Notes: generated by a model from the sequence alone, not told the origin. A DNA stretch of 64,000 nucleotides from Glandiceps talaboti (GCF_964340395.1 NC_135552.1:15799694-15863693), one strand, 5' to 3'; positions 1 through 13,465 are shown, counted from the stretch's first letter. Numbers and translations are program-made.

Positions 1-600
1 CATGATAAAAAAATGATACACAATAGTGGTAGACATGTATATATTGTATGCATGGATAATATACAGTAGTAGTGTGAATGGTATAGGCATGGCAGTAGTA
101 GTCCAGGCGGTAGTATAGATGCAAGGTGTATGGTACACATGATACACTATGTAATAGTATGTGGATAATGTAGAGATAGATGCAGGACTAGCATGGATAA
201 TGTGATGCAGAAAGTAGTGTATGATACACATTAATTGATACACAGTAGAAGTAGAGTAGGTGTCTGAGATGGCAGATAGTAGTACATGTAGTGTATATAT
301 GTTATGATTCATGTTTGTGATTCATAAAAGAATATGTCCGAATAGAGTGATTCCGTTTGTATATCTTTTCGTTTTTAGTGGGTAAAAATTCATATTAATT
401 TATACAGTAGTACGACAAAGCACACGGTCAGTTGTAATGATCTTTTCATGATGTTGTTGATATAAGCATTTAGGAATTATTATTGTAGATTATATGACAA
501 CATCCAATTCGTACAATTCACTGCAAAACGTTGCAGTCACAAAACTTGCTTGCAATACAAAGCATGGATGACTTTACTTTCTCAAGTTGATTGAAATTAG
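1..600. other. Gene-free AT-rich DNA with degenerate short repeats
   Basis: No coding signal was found. The first ~300 bases are loosely reiterated around words such as gatacaca, gtagtagt and tggataatgt, with no fixed period. This looks like a decayed low-complexity array. The rest is ordinary AT-rich sequence. Confidence 0.6.
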
Positions 601-616
601 TCCAAAACCGTATAGA

Positions 617-617
617 C

Positions 618-665
<48 letters not shown>

Positions 666-698
666 CAGCAACAACAAAAACAACAACAACAACAACAA
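617..698. repeat. (AAC)n microsatellite
   Basis: About 80 bases of nearly pure CAA/AAC triplets with two interruptions near 665-680. Open frames through it (poly-V, poly-C, poly-L) are artefacts of the repeat. Confidence 0.95.
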
Positions 699-855
699 GT
701 CATTGAGAATGACATAGTTCCCGCTATAATTGGGTTTTAAGGAATTATCACTACTCTGATCACGCAACAACATTTGTGAACCTAAAACAAACAGACTTAG
801 ATATGTTGTGTGTGCTTGTTGGACATGGAATATGCCTCCAACAATAAAGGATTGG

Positions 856-1660
856 TTGGGTATGGGGATCATATCACGATGAAAATGGAGTCTGAGTTAT
901 GGCTTTGGACATGGAAAATTCACAAACAAAATGGCTGCCAGGCAGCCATATTGGATCGTATCACGACGAAAATGGATATGCACATGTATGTCATAGAACA
1001 CTGTCCTAATACCAACTTTAAATGAGATCTGTTCAAGTATGTCTGAGTTATGGCTTTGGACATGACAATTCACAAACAAAATGGCTGCCAGGCAGCCATA
1101 TTGGATCGTATCACAACGAAAATGGATATGCACATGTATGTCATAGAACACTATCCTAATACCAACTTTGAATGAGATCTGTTTAAGCATGTCTGAGTTA
1201 TGGCTTTGGACATGGAAAATTCACAAACAAAATGGCTGGCAGGCAGCCATATTGGATCGTATCACAACGAAAATGGATGTACACATGTATGTCATAGAAC
1301 ACTGTCCTAATACCAACTTTAAATGAGATCTGTTCAAGCATGTCTGAGTTATGGCTTTGGACATGAAAATTCACAAACAAAATGGCTACCAGGCAGCCAT
1401 ATTGGATCGTATCACAATGAAAATGGTTATGCACATGTATGTCATGGAACAATGTCCTAATACCAACTTTGAATGAGATCTGTTAAAGCATGTCTGAGTT
1501 ATGGCTCTAGACAGGGAAAATTCGCAAACAAAATGGTTGCTAGGCGGCCATATTGGATCGTATCATAAAACAAATTGACGTGCATATGTATGCCATAGTA
1601 TGTTGCCCCTGTACCAAGTTTGAAAAAAATCGGTCCAGGCATCTCCAAGAAACAGCTGCG
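856..1660. repeat. Tandem array of a ~150-bp unit
   Basis: The phrase tctgagttatggctttggac recurs at 891, 1042, 1192 and 1343, and its start (tctgagttatggct) at 1493, giving spacings of 151, 150, 151 and 150. A truncated unit lies before 891 and the last copy is clearly diverged. Each unit holds the near-palindrome ATGGCTGCCAGGCAGCCAT (first copy 931-949), with 8-bp arms and a 3-base loop. Copies 1 and 3 share variants (catggaaaattc, tttaaatgag) while copies 2 and 4 share others (one base shorter, tttgaatgag), so the array is built from 301-bp dimers. Minus-strand open frames through it are not genes. Confidence 0.92.
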
Positions 1661-1740
1661 GACGGACGGACGGACGGACGGACGCACGGACGGAACCCAA
1701 TCCATAAGTCCCCGTTCCGGACTTCGTCCGCGGGGACTAA
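1660..1740. repeat. GGAC tandem tract plus terminal hairpin
   Basis: The diverged last array unit runs into (GGAC)n at about 1660-1693 and then a hairpin at 1707-1738. In the hairpin, AGTCCCC pairs with GGGGACT, and inside it CGGAC pairs with GTCCG around a TTC turn. The order (unit, GGAC tract, AGTCCCC hairpin, A-rich end) looks like the 3' end of a dispersed element. That reading is inference. Confidence 0.7.
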
Positions 1741-1864
1741 AAACAAATAAACATATTTTAGCACCAGTGATGTTGTAGCACGGCTGTAGTGATTCGCCAA
1801 TGACTTTTATTCACTGGCATTTGGCTTTTGCTGTGGTCTTAGTTGCTAGGCATATACTAGGGTT

Positions 1865-2250
1865 ATGAATTTAAAAAAAAAATTGTTTACCCACTTGCCA
1901 AACCATCTCTGTTGTTATCTTTGCAATATACACCACCATTTCACTGTTGCTATGGCCATGACATTGTTGCTAGGCATACATATGGATCTTTATGGATGTT
2001 TATCTACTTGTCCATCTATCCTAGTTTTTATTTTTGAAATGCATTCTATAGGCGTGGTCATGTCCACTTGTCTACCCATCCCTGTTGTCATCGTTGTAAT
2101 GTACACCATCATTTCACTGTTGCTACTGGCGCGCGTGGTCTCGTTGCTCGGCGCCATATATACTTTGTCTCACCATCCTTGTTGTTATCTTTGCAAAATA
2201 TACTGGGATTTGGTCGTTGCTAAGGTCTCGGTCATGGTTGCTAGGGCCCG
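1865..2250. repeat. Diverged direct repeats
   Basis: Three segments, near 1887, 2066 and 2163, share the order accatc...tgttgttatctttgcaat...caccatttcactgttgcta...gttgctaggc with many substitutions. They explain the 156-codon plus-strand open frame over this stretch, which has no recognisable domain and is repetitive in amino acids. I do not call it a gene. Confidence 0.6.
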
Positions 2251-3008
2251 TGTATCAGTGTCTTATAACGACATCTGGCAAAACTCAAAAACATCAAATT
2301 TCAACCCCATCTATCAAATAGTTTTCACGGTATAACCTTTTGACCAAAAATTCGAATTTTAGCCCTAACTTGCATATCACTAGTGGGCTCATCATGTTCT
2401 GCATAATACGTCACCAACACATCCCAAGAAGCACCCCCAGCAAATTTTACACTAGTCTGCCTGACAGTTTTCGGGTTTAAGTCTCTTTTTCTAAGCCAAA
2501 ATCACCATTTTATCCATCACACACCTGTGGAACGATCACTTTCATTTGGACAATTTCCCATCTACACACCCTAAGTTACGTCCTCACCAAATATCCAGGC
2601 AATCGGTTGGGTGTTTTTTGACCCTAAAGTCGTTTACACGCATACATTGTGGGGGTGGGGGCAGCTCTGTATAAAATGTGGGGTTTCTCTGCGACCTCCA
2701 AATCCAAACTGTTGTCATACCACCAGCGCAAAAAAGAAGATAATTTCAGTAGGACTCAAGTGTTGTGGGCTGGGGATAATTCACCGTCATCAGCCTAGAA
2801 ATTGTTGCATAGTCCCCAGATCTTATAATGCCATGTTGGGGAGTCACTCTCAATCTAATAGTACTGACCATCGTCACAATACCTGTTCAGAATGAAAAGT
2901 ATACCCTTTCTCATACATTATCAGCACCGGAAAAACACACTTTTCCAGTGGATCCTCCCCATACGTATGGTCGTCCATAGGAGTTGCTCCAGGACACACA
3001 CATATCCA
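2251..3008. other. Gene-free stretch
   Basis: No coding or RNA gene signal. It is moderately less AT-rich than its surroundings. A 94-codon frame at 2611-2895 has no recognisable motif. Confidence 0.5.
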
Positions 3009-3246
<238 letters not shown>

Positions 3247-3316
3247 CATGGTTATAACAGTGGGGCTCAGTTGAGTTGTGCTAAAAAGGTTATCATACTA
3301 GACATGTACATAGCAG

Positions 3317-3340
3317 CATAGACCCTGTGTAGGGTCTATG
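3317..3340. repeat. Perfect hairpin, catagaccct arms
   Basis: CATAGACCCT (3317-3326), a GTGT loop, then AGGGTCTATG (3331-3340). The arms are perfect. The same arms occur at 49293-49325 with a longer loop. Confidence 0.85.
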
Positions 3341-4747
3341 ATAGCAGTCACACATATCAAATCTCAGGAACACTTTCCCAGGACACTCCCTGTATATTGT
3401 TTGTAACGTTCAACTGCATCAAGATTTCGGTTGCATGGGAAAATATCGATATTTCGCTAAATAGGCACGCTTACATTCACGCCGTTGGCAATGAACGTGC
3501 CCTATCTGGTACAACTCCCAACACATACCTCTACAGGCTCAACGTAAATTGCCCTGAGTCTACAAATCAACTCGTGTTTCAGTTTACCCGATCTGCCGGG
3601 AGATCAAAAGTTTCGGCGCATTTTAAATGCGATATAAAATACGCCCAACTGCAGCTGCGTTCCCCACAGCCGACAACGTAATGTGTTGCCGTTTTAATTT
3701 GGAATGTTCGGTAGATTTCAATCGGTCTCTATCTACACAAATGAGGAATCCACTATGAAAAATGCAAAGAAGAACAATAAAGTTATAACTTTTCTCATTC
3801 CGAATTTTTTTTAAAACGATTATTTTGCATTTAGCTATAGCGTGGTTATTGCTAAGGGATGGGTACTTAGGTGTGAAAAATTCCAATAATTAGTGAATAC
3901 GCCCGAATAAAAAAAACAATGAATTTATACATAACAATGAAATTAGTTGGCAAAATTCTTTCAGGGAATTGTAAGAGTATACACATCAGCTACCGTTAGT
4001 TTGATTTTGATTTCCTGTGGGTAAATGGAAACGAATGAATGCAAAATGGCGACAGAAGTATTGAAAGGGGTGTTAAAACAGCAGTACTGTTTATCCGTTT
4101 CTTTCATTCAAATTTCCACAAAATTAATATCCATGCTGTGTGAAATGTTACAGAAATAACAACAGCAATAATAACTATGATAACGATCACAACAACTACA
4201 CTTATTATCAATCCTTCTATTGCCACCGTGATACAGACTATATATGTGATCGAGAAAAACAGGATAACCGCTAAAACATCTATAGTAGTATGTGTACGTG
4301 TATGTGTCCCGTTTTGTAATTTAAAGAAAAAAATTTGGTACGGTAACTATATCTGTGAAATGTGAATTATCAAGTTACAGAAGTTTTTTTTTTTTTAAAG
4401 GGCAGATAATTTCAATGCCAAGAAATAGAGTGCGTGGGACGGGAACTAATTCCCCTCACGTTGGTACTTGCTATTACCCAAGGTATTTGTAATAATTACA
4501 CTTGAAATGAAAGTGACTAGATTTATGGGATACATAGTGAAGCCGATGGACAGCTGCAGCTCCGCGGCTTCACCGACATCTTGACAGGTCTGCGACCCTG
4601 TAATTGATATTCACTAGGTTTAGTGTTCCCGTCAACCTTACATCAAACCATTTCACAATTCATTACTGACTTGAAAAACAATTCCATGGGATACGTCCCC
4701 CCCCCCACCACCTGATTTTGTGCAATGTTACAAGTCTTTTGCACGCT

Positions 4748-4748
<1 letters not shown>
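3341..4748. other. Gene-free stretch
   Basis: AT-rich with no recognisable gene. The 94-codon frame at 3397-3681 has no known motif and no visible splice context, so it is left unannotated. Short poly-T and poly-A runs are present. Confidence 0.5.
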
Positions 4749-4805
<57 letters not shown>

Positions 4806-4829
4806 CGTTGTTGTTGTTGTTGTTGTTGT
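4749..4829. repeat. (TTG)n/(TGC)n microsatellite
   Basis: TTG triplets with an internal block of CTG triplets, then TTG again. The poly-Q frame on the minus strand has no gene-like flanks. Confidence 0.95.
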
Positions 4830-6413
4830 CTGTTTGTGGTCTGAAACAATATGTCGCGTTTTCTGATATTCATTGATTACATTAATTGACAATGCTGTTT
4901 TTACTGTTGATTTTCTACTCGAGTCTATTGATATAAGACAATGCGCATATTAACTATGTTTTGGGTAGTAGTGATGCTCAGCCGCTCGCAGTGCTTAACA
5001 CGGGTATCTTGACTAGTTGTTATTAGTGGTGGTGTTGGTGAAGAAAGGGGGGGGAGGGGTAGGCAATGACCGGGACAGGAAGCTCTTCGGCAGATTACCT
5101 TCCCTAATAGGGTGCCTTAGGAATAGGGTGACTCAACAACACCATATCAATTTTCAAGATTTGGGAAAAACATAACATAATTGGAGTCGAGATTGTGTAT
5201 AATTCATAAACCATGATACGTCCACACATCTCAAGAAGGTGTGTGCATGACGATTTATGTGTACATGATCCCACAACAGACAGTAAATCAACTTGTGATA
5301 GCAGTTCGGATACACAACACTAGTGTGTCTAAGAGTTGTCACGACCCAAATAAACCTTTCAGGAAAAGGCTATAAATATATACGAAACTAAATCCGGTCA
5401 GAGAATTATCCAATGTCTTTCTTTGAAGTTCTTCCTTTTTCACCCGAAAAAACAAACAAGTAATGTTTCAGTGGCATGCGACTCATGTCATTGTGTAAGG
5501 ACATTATGGATAAGAATCTTTTTGTTTGTTTGTTTGTTACGTGTTTATCTGTTTGTTAATTAGGATATGTCCATATATCGTTTTTGCTTCGGCTTTAAAC
5601 ATACATTTACATGTTGGACTAATTCATGCTATTGTTGGCTTCAGTTGAACTGTGGTGTTTTTTTTTCATGAAATCAGTCGTTACTAATATTGAAGCCAAC
5701 ATGTTATCAAAACCCATTTAGTGTTTTTGAGATTTGAAACTTTGTCTACCCACGGGAGCTAATGAATGTCAACGGGGGACGTAATAGTATCGATGGCTGT
5801 ATAGGCGGACTGCAACGAGACGGCAATTCCAAACGCTTGTCATTTCTCTACTGTGGTACACAATGCTTTGAATGAAAATTACACAAAACATATCCCACAT
5901 CGTTTCTACCCCGTTCATGTACGTGGTATTAGATTGAATTACGGCGGGAAGACTTGTAACTTGATCGGAAATACGACCTCTATACCGTCTGTTACGGGAC
6001 ACCCTCCGGGATGGACTATCAGAAATTACTGCTAAATTCTAATTCCATACCATCAAATTACAAATGTAGGATGGTTTGCCACCGAAATGTCAAAGACGTC
6101 CATTCATGACTGCGATGTGTACTGTTAGTATTACTACTACCGACTGACTGACTGATCAACTAATAACCAGTCTGACTACAATCGTCTGACTCAATTCCTT
6201 GCATCCATTCCAAACTTTTATCGATGACTAATAGCGTTATAGTAATACTTGTGGTAAATTTAATGCAACTAATACGTTGACTTTAGGGTGACTAATAGTC
6301 TGCAACTTTCAAAGAGTGGACTTGATAATAAACACACCATTGATATAATGATTGAAACCCATTTCATATCTGTGACCAGTTTTATGGTGAAGTGTTTCGA
6401 TGGACGACTCCTT
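4830..6413. other. Gene-free stretch
   Basis: Nothing recognisable. Contains a G-rich run (5047-5060) and a short (GTTT)n run near 5523-5538. Confidence 0.5.
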
Positions 6414-6619
6414 GTACAACACAACACAACACAACACAACACAACACAACACAACACAACACAACACAAAACAACATAGCACCGCACAGTACAGCACAAG
6501 ACAATAGAACAAAAGACAGTACATCACAACACAACACAATACAATACAGCACAGCACAACACAACACAACACAACACAACACAACACAACACAACACAAC
6601 ACACACAACACAACACAAT
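6414..6619. repeat. (ACAAC)n pentanucleotide microsatellite
   Basis: Two blocks of pure ACAAC (6414-6470 and about 6550-6619) flank a degenerate centre. All long frames here are poly-TQHN or poly-CVVL readings of the repeat. The same pentamer family recurs at 29640-29745. Confidence 0.96.
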
Positions 6620-7457
6620 GCTACAAAACCTTACAAAACACACTAAACATCACATAGACAATACTCAAACAAACCATAAAGACGTATGTAAAATATGTGG
6701 CCTTTGGTTCACCAATTTTCATCAAAAAAACGTTTACGAAAGACTTCAATTTTTGCATCGTCGTAAACCGTAGGACACTTTACGGCACCGTCCAAGACCC
6801 ACTTGAATATTCTTGTGTAAGCGGACAAATATTTTCCGGCTTGCGAGAATAAATTGTCGAGGGTAACTAGCAATAACTTTGGAATAATTAGTAGCATATA
6901 GCCGATGATGTCGATTTTTTAAAATTTAAACAATTTAGTTGATGTTTTATGACAAAACACTGATCTGTGCCAAAGAAACCCCGGCCTTTATCACGTTGAC
7001 TGGGATATTTAACCAAAGTACTACTGTTTACAAATAAGACACTATCAACATCACCTTTGTGGGTAGTGCACACAACTATATCGACTACCAGTTTATCCTG
7101 GGAGAGATAAAGTTTAAAATTTCGCAAACCACGAGTGGCTGGGAAACTTTCCAGTTCACTAGTATAGCTTCCGTAACTGATTAGCTTTGTGGAAGGACGG
7201 TCGAATGCTGTTATGATTCAGTCAGACATCAGCACGCAGGCAAAGAGAAACTACAATTGTAGGTCTTCACTGAGGCAGTACATGATGGTGTGTTTAGCTT
7301 TACGAGAGAAGCATAACCCGTACATCTATACCATTCATACAGCATACTTAGTACATATAGAGGCACACATCCCAATACACATTATTTTTTAAGCAATATA
7401 CAATAACTTTTTATTCAAAACAACCTGTCTTTACAAATAGGCAGGTCAGACTTGATG
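6620..7457. other. Gene-free stretch
   Basis: AT-rich. Minus-strand frames of 62 and 79 codons have no recognisable motif or supporting context. Confidence 0.5.
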
Positions 7458-7815
7458 TACAACTGCTGACATCAGCCCGTGGACGAACGGAACCTGTTAC
7501 AAACAAGGAAAGTAAACAAATGAATTGGATTACTAACACTTGGCACAAGATGTTGGCACAGCAGAGACTCGTAGTACACACCATGATTTCATAAGAACAG
7601 TTTTATGGCCTCTTTATGTGTACATGAAGTGGCAGGGGAATTTCAAATTTGTTTGTGAACATGAACTATTATGTAAAGTGGCCATAAAACTGTTCTTATC
7701 AAACGTTGGAATGTTAGACAAGTCTTTGTACTTCCAACATGCTGTGCCAAGTGTTATAATCCAATTCAGTTATTTAGTTTCCTTGTTTGTCCACGTTCTG
7801 ATGTCAGCAGTTGTA
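7458..7815. mobile_element. Foldback element (long inverted repeat)
   Basis: The left arm, starting TACAACTGCTGACATCAG at 7458, is matched in reverse complement by the right arm ending at 7815. Matching blocks continue inward in the same order: acaaggaaa / tttccttgt, aattggatta / taatccaatt, aacacttggcac / gtgccaagtgtt, and an inner block ataagaacagttttatggcc near 7590 against its complement near 7681-7700. The unpaired centre is ~60 bp. This structure is typical of non-autonomous foldback DNA elements. The 107-codon plus-strand frame at 7540-7863 runs through both arms and is a by-product. No clear target-site duplication is visible; weaker similarity may extend the arms outward. Confidence 0.8.
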
Positions 7816-8027
7816 AAAAATATGACTGTGATTATAGAAAATAGAATTCTTTCTTTAGACTAAATGTCATATTATTACATATTGTTGTACTCAACAAGGT
7901 TGATGCTGTACGGAACTTTCAAAGCAAAGCAAGGCATAGCATAACACAAAGACAAACATCTTGAATGGGAAAGCTGCCGCACCAACATGGCAGTACGTTT
8001 TCTTTTGGTATAAAAGGAGTTATTTTG

Positions 8028-8308
8028 TTCGGTCGGAGACCTGGCAGAGCAAACAACCATATCTATTCTTGTTGCACACCTGGTTGAGCAACCAATCATT
8101 TCTATTCTGGTTCCACACCTTTTTCAGCAACCAATCATTCCTATTCCGGTTGCACATCTGGTCGAGCAACTAATCATTTCTACTTTTAGGTGCACACCTG
8201 GTCGAATAACCAATCATTTCTATTCCGGTTGCACACCTGGCTCAGCAACCAATCAGTTCTATTTTAATTTGGTTGCACACGTGGTAGTAACCAGTCATTA
8301 CTATTCTT
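8028..8308. repeat. Tandem array, 39-42-bp unit
   Basis: About seven imperfect copies of gttgcacacctggtnnagcaaccaatcatttctattc. The aaccaatca core recurs at spacings of 39, 39, 40, 39 and 42. The repeated ccaat word is part of the unit. Confidence 0.9.
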
Positions 8309-11300
8309 AACTTCTTAATCGTCTCAATGTTGAAGAAGAGTTTGGTAAATGATGCCACTTTTTACATTTTTTTTTGTTCTCAACAAGAAGGGACAGCATT
8401 TAGTCTCTTTATTAAATTTAATATTGTGTTGAGATGAGCAAAAAAGTAGCAGAAATAAATCAAAATCATTTTCTTCACTTCATTCAAAAAGTGATTTGTA
8501 CTGCTAAGGGTTAAATTGCACAGGGAAAGTCTCGCTGTATCTTCACACCATTATTACTCGCTGTTTACAGTTGGATTTTCACAAGTTCTGAGGTGTGAAT
8601 ATTTAAGGTAACAGTGCTTTTCTGGCCAAATATTCAAAACATAAACATTTTTTTTGTAGTGGGGTAGGGGGTAAACGTTTTGGTAAATTTCAGCTGATAT
8701 GAAACTTTGATTGAGGCTGTAGAAATCATGGATGTTATCCGAAACTGACGGCAGTCATTAGAGTCTTTCATATGTTCAATAATGTCTGTAATAATGGCGG
8801 TGTCAATCATAAACGTAAAATAGGTGACATTGACACAAAAAATGTAATATTAGGGAAAAGGTAGCCACCTAAAGCATTGCCGTCGTTAAACAACCATACA
8901 ACATCTCTTCTTCTGGCATAGCGTGATAAACAATTTCGCGATGTTTATAAACCCCCTTCCAAATCACATAATTATATTTTTGTACTATGAAAAAAAATGA
9001 ATTCGCCATTATAACGAGAATTCTTTTCAAAAAATCGACGATTTTAAAACCGAACTATAATTTACGATCATTCACTTGGTTTAGACCTAAAAAATCAAAT
9101 TTTCATACGCGACAAAGTTATTGAAAATCGTGAATTTTTGTCAATCTCATTTTGGCGGGAAAGTGTACCCGGTACTGAAACTTTGAAAAGTTATCATGAA
9201 ATTACAGAGAAAAACACGTCGTTTTTCTAGTGCCAGATGTTAAGAGATTTGATTTGATTGTAAACGTCGTACTGCTATTTGCAAATATAAACTCGAAGAA
9301 GTTAAACTTAAAAGTTAAACAAATGTAGAAAAATAAAATTAAAGACACAGAAGTAACTATCGTGGTGTCATCATGTACAAAAGATCTCTCAAAAAAAATC
9401 TGGTGCATATAATGCTTGAATGGTTAAATATTAGGGGGAGGGGAGGATTCAAAACCCACAAGACATGCTTTAAGACATGGTTCGATTGCAATCACTATCC
9501 AACACACTATGAAGTATACTTTTGTGTTTTTTTGTCAACAAAGTTGCCGGCAGAATGTTAAAAAAAAGATTATTAACGAAATTCTGCAAACTGAACAAAA
9601 CAAGAAATTTTAAACAAACAAATTTGTATGTATAACGAAAACGTCGTATGACTCCCAAAAATATGACAAATAAAATTACCTCGAAAACAAACCATGACAA
9701 CGGTAAATTTAGACACAACAGTTGAGAAAGAAACACTTGGATATCGATGCAAATTCAAAGTAAAGGGAAAAAAGAATATCTTGAGCTACTGATCTCTTGT
9801 TATGGTGTTTTGTTTCTTCTATAAGTTCGTGGGATAATTATATGGATATTCATATTTACAATTTTTTGTAGGTCTGTCCGGAACGGTAATTTCAACCGAG
9901 TAGATCAAGGATTGGTGTTGTAGAACGTACTGTGATAATGGCACGTTTGATGGTTAGTCATCACGTCCGTCAGCGTTCGCTTTTATAAAAGGCAACCAGT
10001 TCAAACTATCTGGACCGTCTGTTTCGGTCAGGCTGACAGGTCCCTTTAGCGAACGGCGGCTTCCAGCTTCCGTACTGGCTGGCTTGTACTGCAGTCCAGT
10101 CTAAATTTCTTGAATGGACACGGAGACGATTTTTTTTGTCGCTCTCATCGGGGAAGCCAATCGAAACAGCACTGTGGTAGGAACGAAAACAGAAAGAGAA
10201 CAAACAGGATTAGCGGGATAGAACATGTTCGGGTCAACAGCACTAAGCTTTCCTCATTCAACAATAAATACAAGATCAAATATCAAAGGAACTTCAAATA
10301 TGGCGGATTGGCCTTTGACTTCGGGCCAGTCTGTTTTACTATTTTGACAACGAATAAGTTATCGAAAATATTCTTCCATTTAATAATTTCTAAGCCAAAA
10401 TGATTCGACTGTTGTCTGGAAAATGATATCGCAGACGATAATTTGTGCTTGTTGGAAAGTGCGCCACTCTAATGAAGCATGGCGCTTTGAAAGTAGGTCC
10501 ACGTACATTATGAAAAGTAACACTGCCCTAGGGATAATCCAAGGGCTCTATTTAATTCTCAAGATAATAGACGATACTTATCCACATATTGTTCGTGACA
10601 AATAGGCGTGTGAATGAAAACTGTTTGTACACTACAGCAAGAAAACAACACGACAGATCAGAAGCAAAGTGTTTTCTTTCAAATAAACACGATGGCCTTT
10701 TGCCCACATTTAGTTGGTGGCATACAGCCCTCCGGCGAAAAAGGCAAAGTGAAGGCCAAAGCCTAATGGCGTTTGTTTGCTTTATACCAAAGTTTAGTTA
10801 TTTACAGAATCATCACGCTCGATGAAAAAAATCGACGCATCAACAAAATTATTAAAGTCATGATACCACACGGTTTATTCAAATTGGTGAATAAGTTGCA
10901 GGTAAAATCCTATTCCGAACGTCTCTTGCAAATTTTTTACACAATTCATATTATGGAAACGAAACAAAATAAAGCTCGGACTCCACTGAGTCTAGAGTAC
11001 AAGTAAAATTACTGTCTGGTTCACACATTCGGAGAAATTTGTAACTATATATATTTGTGACAAATTTCTGTGTTTTAGGATTTTATTAGTATTCGAATGT
11101 TGAGGAGGCGTTCCCAACAAAAACGTGCGTTGTTTATTTGCGATATTATATAAAAAATGACTTGTACATGGATTCTGAGCGCTATACTGGGTAAAAGTTT
11201 AGGAAAAATGCGATAAGGTGTAGTGCAAGGACCAAATCGTCATCTGTCTCTGTTTTCTACGATCGACGATGCAACCTATGTGAGTTTTTTTGTTTGTAAG

Positions 11301-13174
11301 CGATTCTATTTTTTAAAAGTAAGAATTAATCAATCAGCCTTACTCCGAGTTCAACTACTTCTTTGAAACGGTGAAAACATGATATCTCTTGGTGACCGAC
11401 AAGTAAGCCCTGACCTGTATGGTGAGAAACTAAATACACAAGACTGCGATGACATGTTAAAAGATTCGCTCGCCTCCCCCAACAATCGTGCTATCACTGT
11501 GAACGTGTCTACAACATGAACGGTAGTTACATGACATTTGACATTCTCCATAAAAACTGTGAAAGGCCCGATGTTTACGTCATCTTCAAAACAAAATGGC
11601 ATGAAAAATGACTGGCTGTGGGTGATAGTTTATTTCTGGAGCGAAAAAGCGGTTTATGTTGCATGGTTTGTTTGACACATTGGCGATATATCACGGGGGA
11701 AATACAAACGAGCAGTCACAGCTGTCGTCATCAGTCATCATTTTAAGTTGAGTTTAATCGGTTTTACTAATGTCACAAATACGTACGTTTTTCAACAAAT
11801 GACTCCACTGAGGTATTATTGTTCAGACAGAAATTTAATCAATTCTTGTTGACAAAAAAATACTAAAATTTCGACAATGTGACACTTTCTTGAAGACTGT
11901 CTTCAACAACTTTTTGTGTTCATGAAGTTGTTGAGAGGGCGGTAACATTTCGTCGGTACTGTTCACACACACATAACGCACTACATCGTGCGGCATTCCA
12001 CCAGCAAAGAAAATACTTCAGTGGTGCTGTAGTGGTGGAATAGAAGAAGAGGCGTGCTGTATAGTCCAGCAGGCAACCTTCTAGACAAATTTCGGAACCT
12101 TCGCTATGGTAAACATTGCAGCGTTATCTTGCAGTGTATCAGACAATCTCTGGTCTAAGTTACAAACTATCCTTCCAGCTATGCTGATAATTTTACAAAT
12201 CTATGATTTTGTTGTCAAGTTTAATTCCATTATGCTGTGTTGGCACAGTCGGAACTCGCCGAAAGGTGACGCGAAAATGAACAATCCCTATCGTATGGTA
12301 ATGCACGCAGGGAATCCCCCAGTGTTTTTGGTTAAAACAAGGCGCCATCTTGTCTGGCGATGAACAGCTAAGCAGTCTGTCGTTACAACTTAAGTGCAAA
12401 GTGTGAGTGTTCCATTTCTAAATTTTTTAATGATGATGAATATTTTCTGGTTTTTGTGTACTTTTGCAGATAAAATAGGCTGTTCAGTATTGTGGGAAAC
12501 CTTAAGACAGAGTTTGCAGAGTGTTTTCTTTTCTGCAGATGGTAGAAGTGTTTAGTTTGACTCAATTTAAATACACAGGCATTTGAGTCTGTCTGGCAAA
12601 TGGTCAGTGACACAGCGCAGATCACTTCCCATGTCACCAACGATAAAGATGCTAAAAAACAGAAATGACTGTATTAGTTTATATTGCCTGGAAGTTTACC
12701 CATTTATGAAGGTTGGCGACAAAAGTTTTTAAAGTAAACGACTTCGATGAGACACTCATAAATCGACGGTAGTAAAGCTAATCACCGATGGGTGGCGGGG
12801 GAAGGGAACGAGTCAGTCGACAGGGGGGAGTGTCCAATAGTCAGTGTGGAATATAACTCGTCAATTTTGATATTAACCGGTCACCTACAATCACGCTATC
12901 ATCAAAGTATACGAATGGGCGATGAGGAAATTGGACTGGACAACTTGATGTAAACGTAGTCCTAATGAAGAAGTATCAATGTTCATGAAGTCAACACGCG
13001 GCGCCGGTTTCCTGGGAAGAGAGTTTGAAACTGGGGGAGTAGGCGAGGTTTTAGATTACCAAGTTTGGCTCAGTGTCACTTCATTGATACGGGAAATGTC
13101 TCAGTCATTTACTACCTATACGCCTGCTAAAAGTTTTCGATCATGTTTGGCTGTACCGTGCAGTAGTTGACATT
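8309..13174. other. Gene-free stretch downstream of Twist
   Basis: About 4.9 kb of AT-rich DNA with no frame resembling a known protein. At 9982 there is a TATAAAA-like word in a locally GC-richer patch (9950-10110), but no supported gene follows it. Frames of 60-97 codons in this stretch look random. Confidence 0.45.
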
Positions 13175-13180
13175 TTTATT
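13175..13180 (-). terminator. Candidate poly(A) signal for Twist
   Basis: TTTATT on the plus strand reads AATAAA on the minus strand, about 315 bases past the Twist stop codon. Position and motif fit a 3' end if the 3' UTR is unspliced. With a 3'-UTR intron the true end may lie further down. Confidence 0.3.
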
Positions 13181-13455
13181 TACTGAAGGAGCTTTTTAGC
13201 GCATTCACCTCTCACCTAACTCTTAATATAACAGATTAAGCCTTTTTCAGAATTGAATCCCCGTATTTAGTGGCATTCCGTTACGCACTCGCTGTACAAA
13301 TAACACTAATATACCTGTCAAGCCTTCTTCACACTGCTCGACGTGTGTTGTTACGCATACAGGTAGCCGTCCCTCATTATACAACAAACATGAACCCCTA
13401 GAACAATTTCTACAAGGAATTGCTAAGAGAATAAGAAATTTGACACATAATTGTC

Positions 13456-13465
13456 GTACCTTAGA
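13456..13465 (-). other. Candidate 3'-UTR splice donor of Twist
   Basis: On the minus strand the sequence reads CTAAG|GTACGAC, with the GT at 13459-13458, about 36 bases after the stop codon. Vertebrate TWIST1 carries its only intron just past the stop codon, so the position is suggestive. No acceptor was identified. Confidence 0.3.

Noticed and set aside
856-1660. Regular ~150-bp units with palindromes considered as a CRISPR-like array
   Set aside because: Units are contiguous and lack unique spacers; this is a eukaryotic satellite-type array.
1865-2335. 156-codon plus frame
   Set aside because: Lies on diverged direct repeats; the protein is compositionally odd with no domain.
9940-10203. 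TATAAAA at 9982 and a following reading frame
   Set aside because: The apparent frame at 10110 begins at TTG, not ATG; the ATG frame beside it codes for nothing recognisable.
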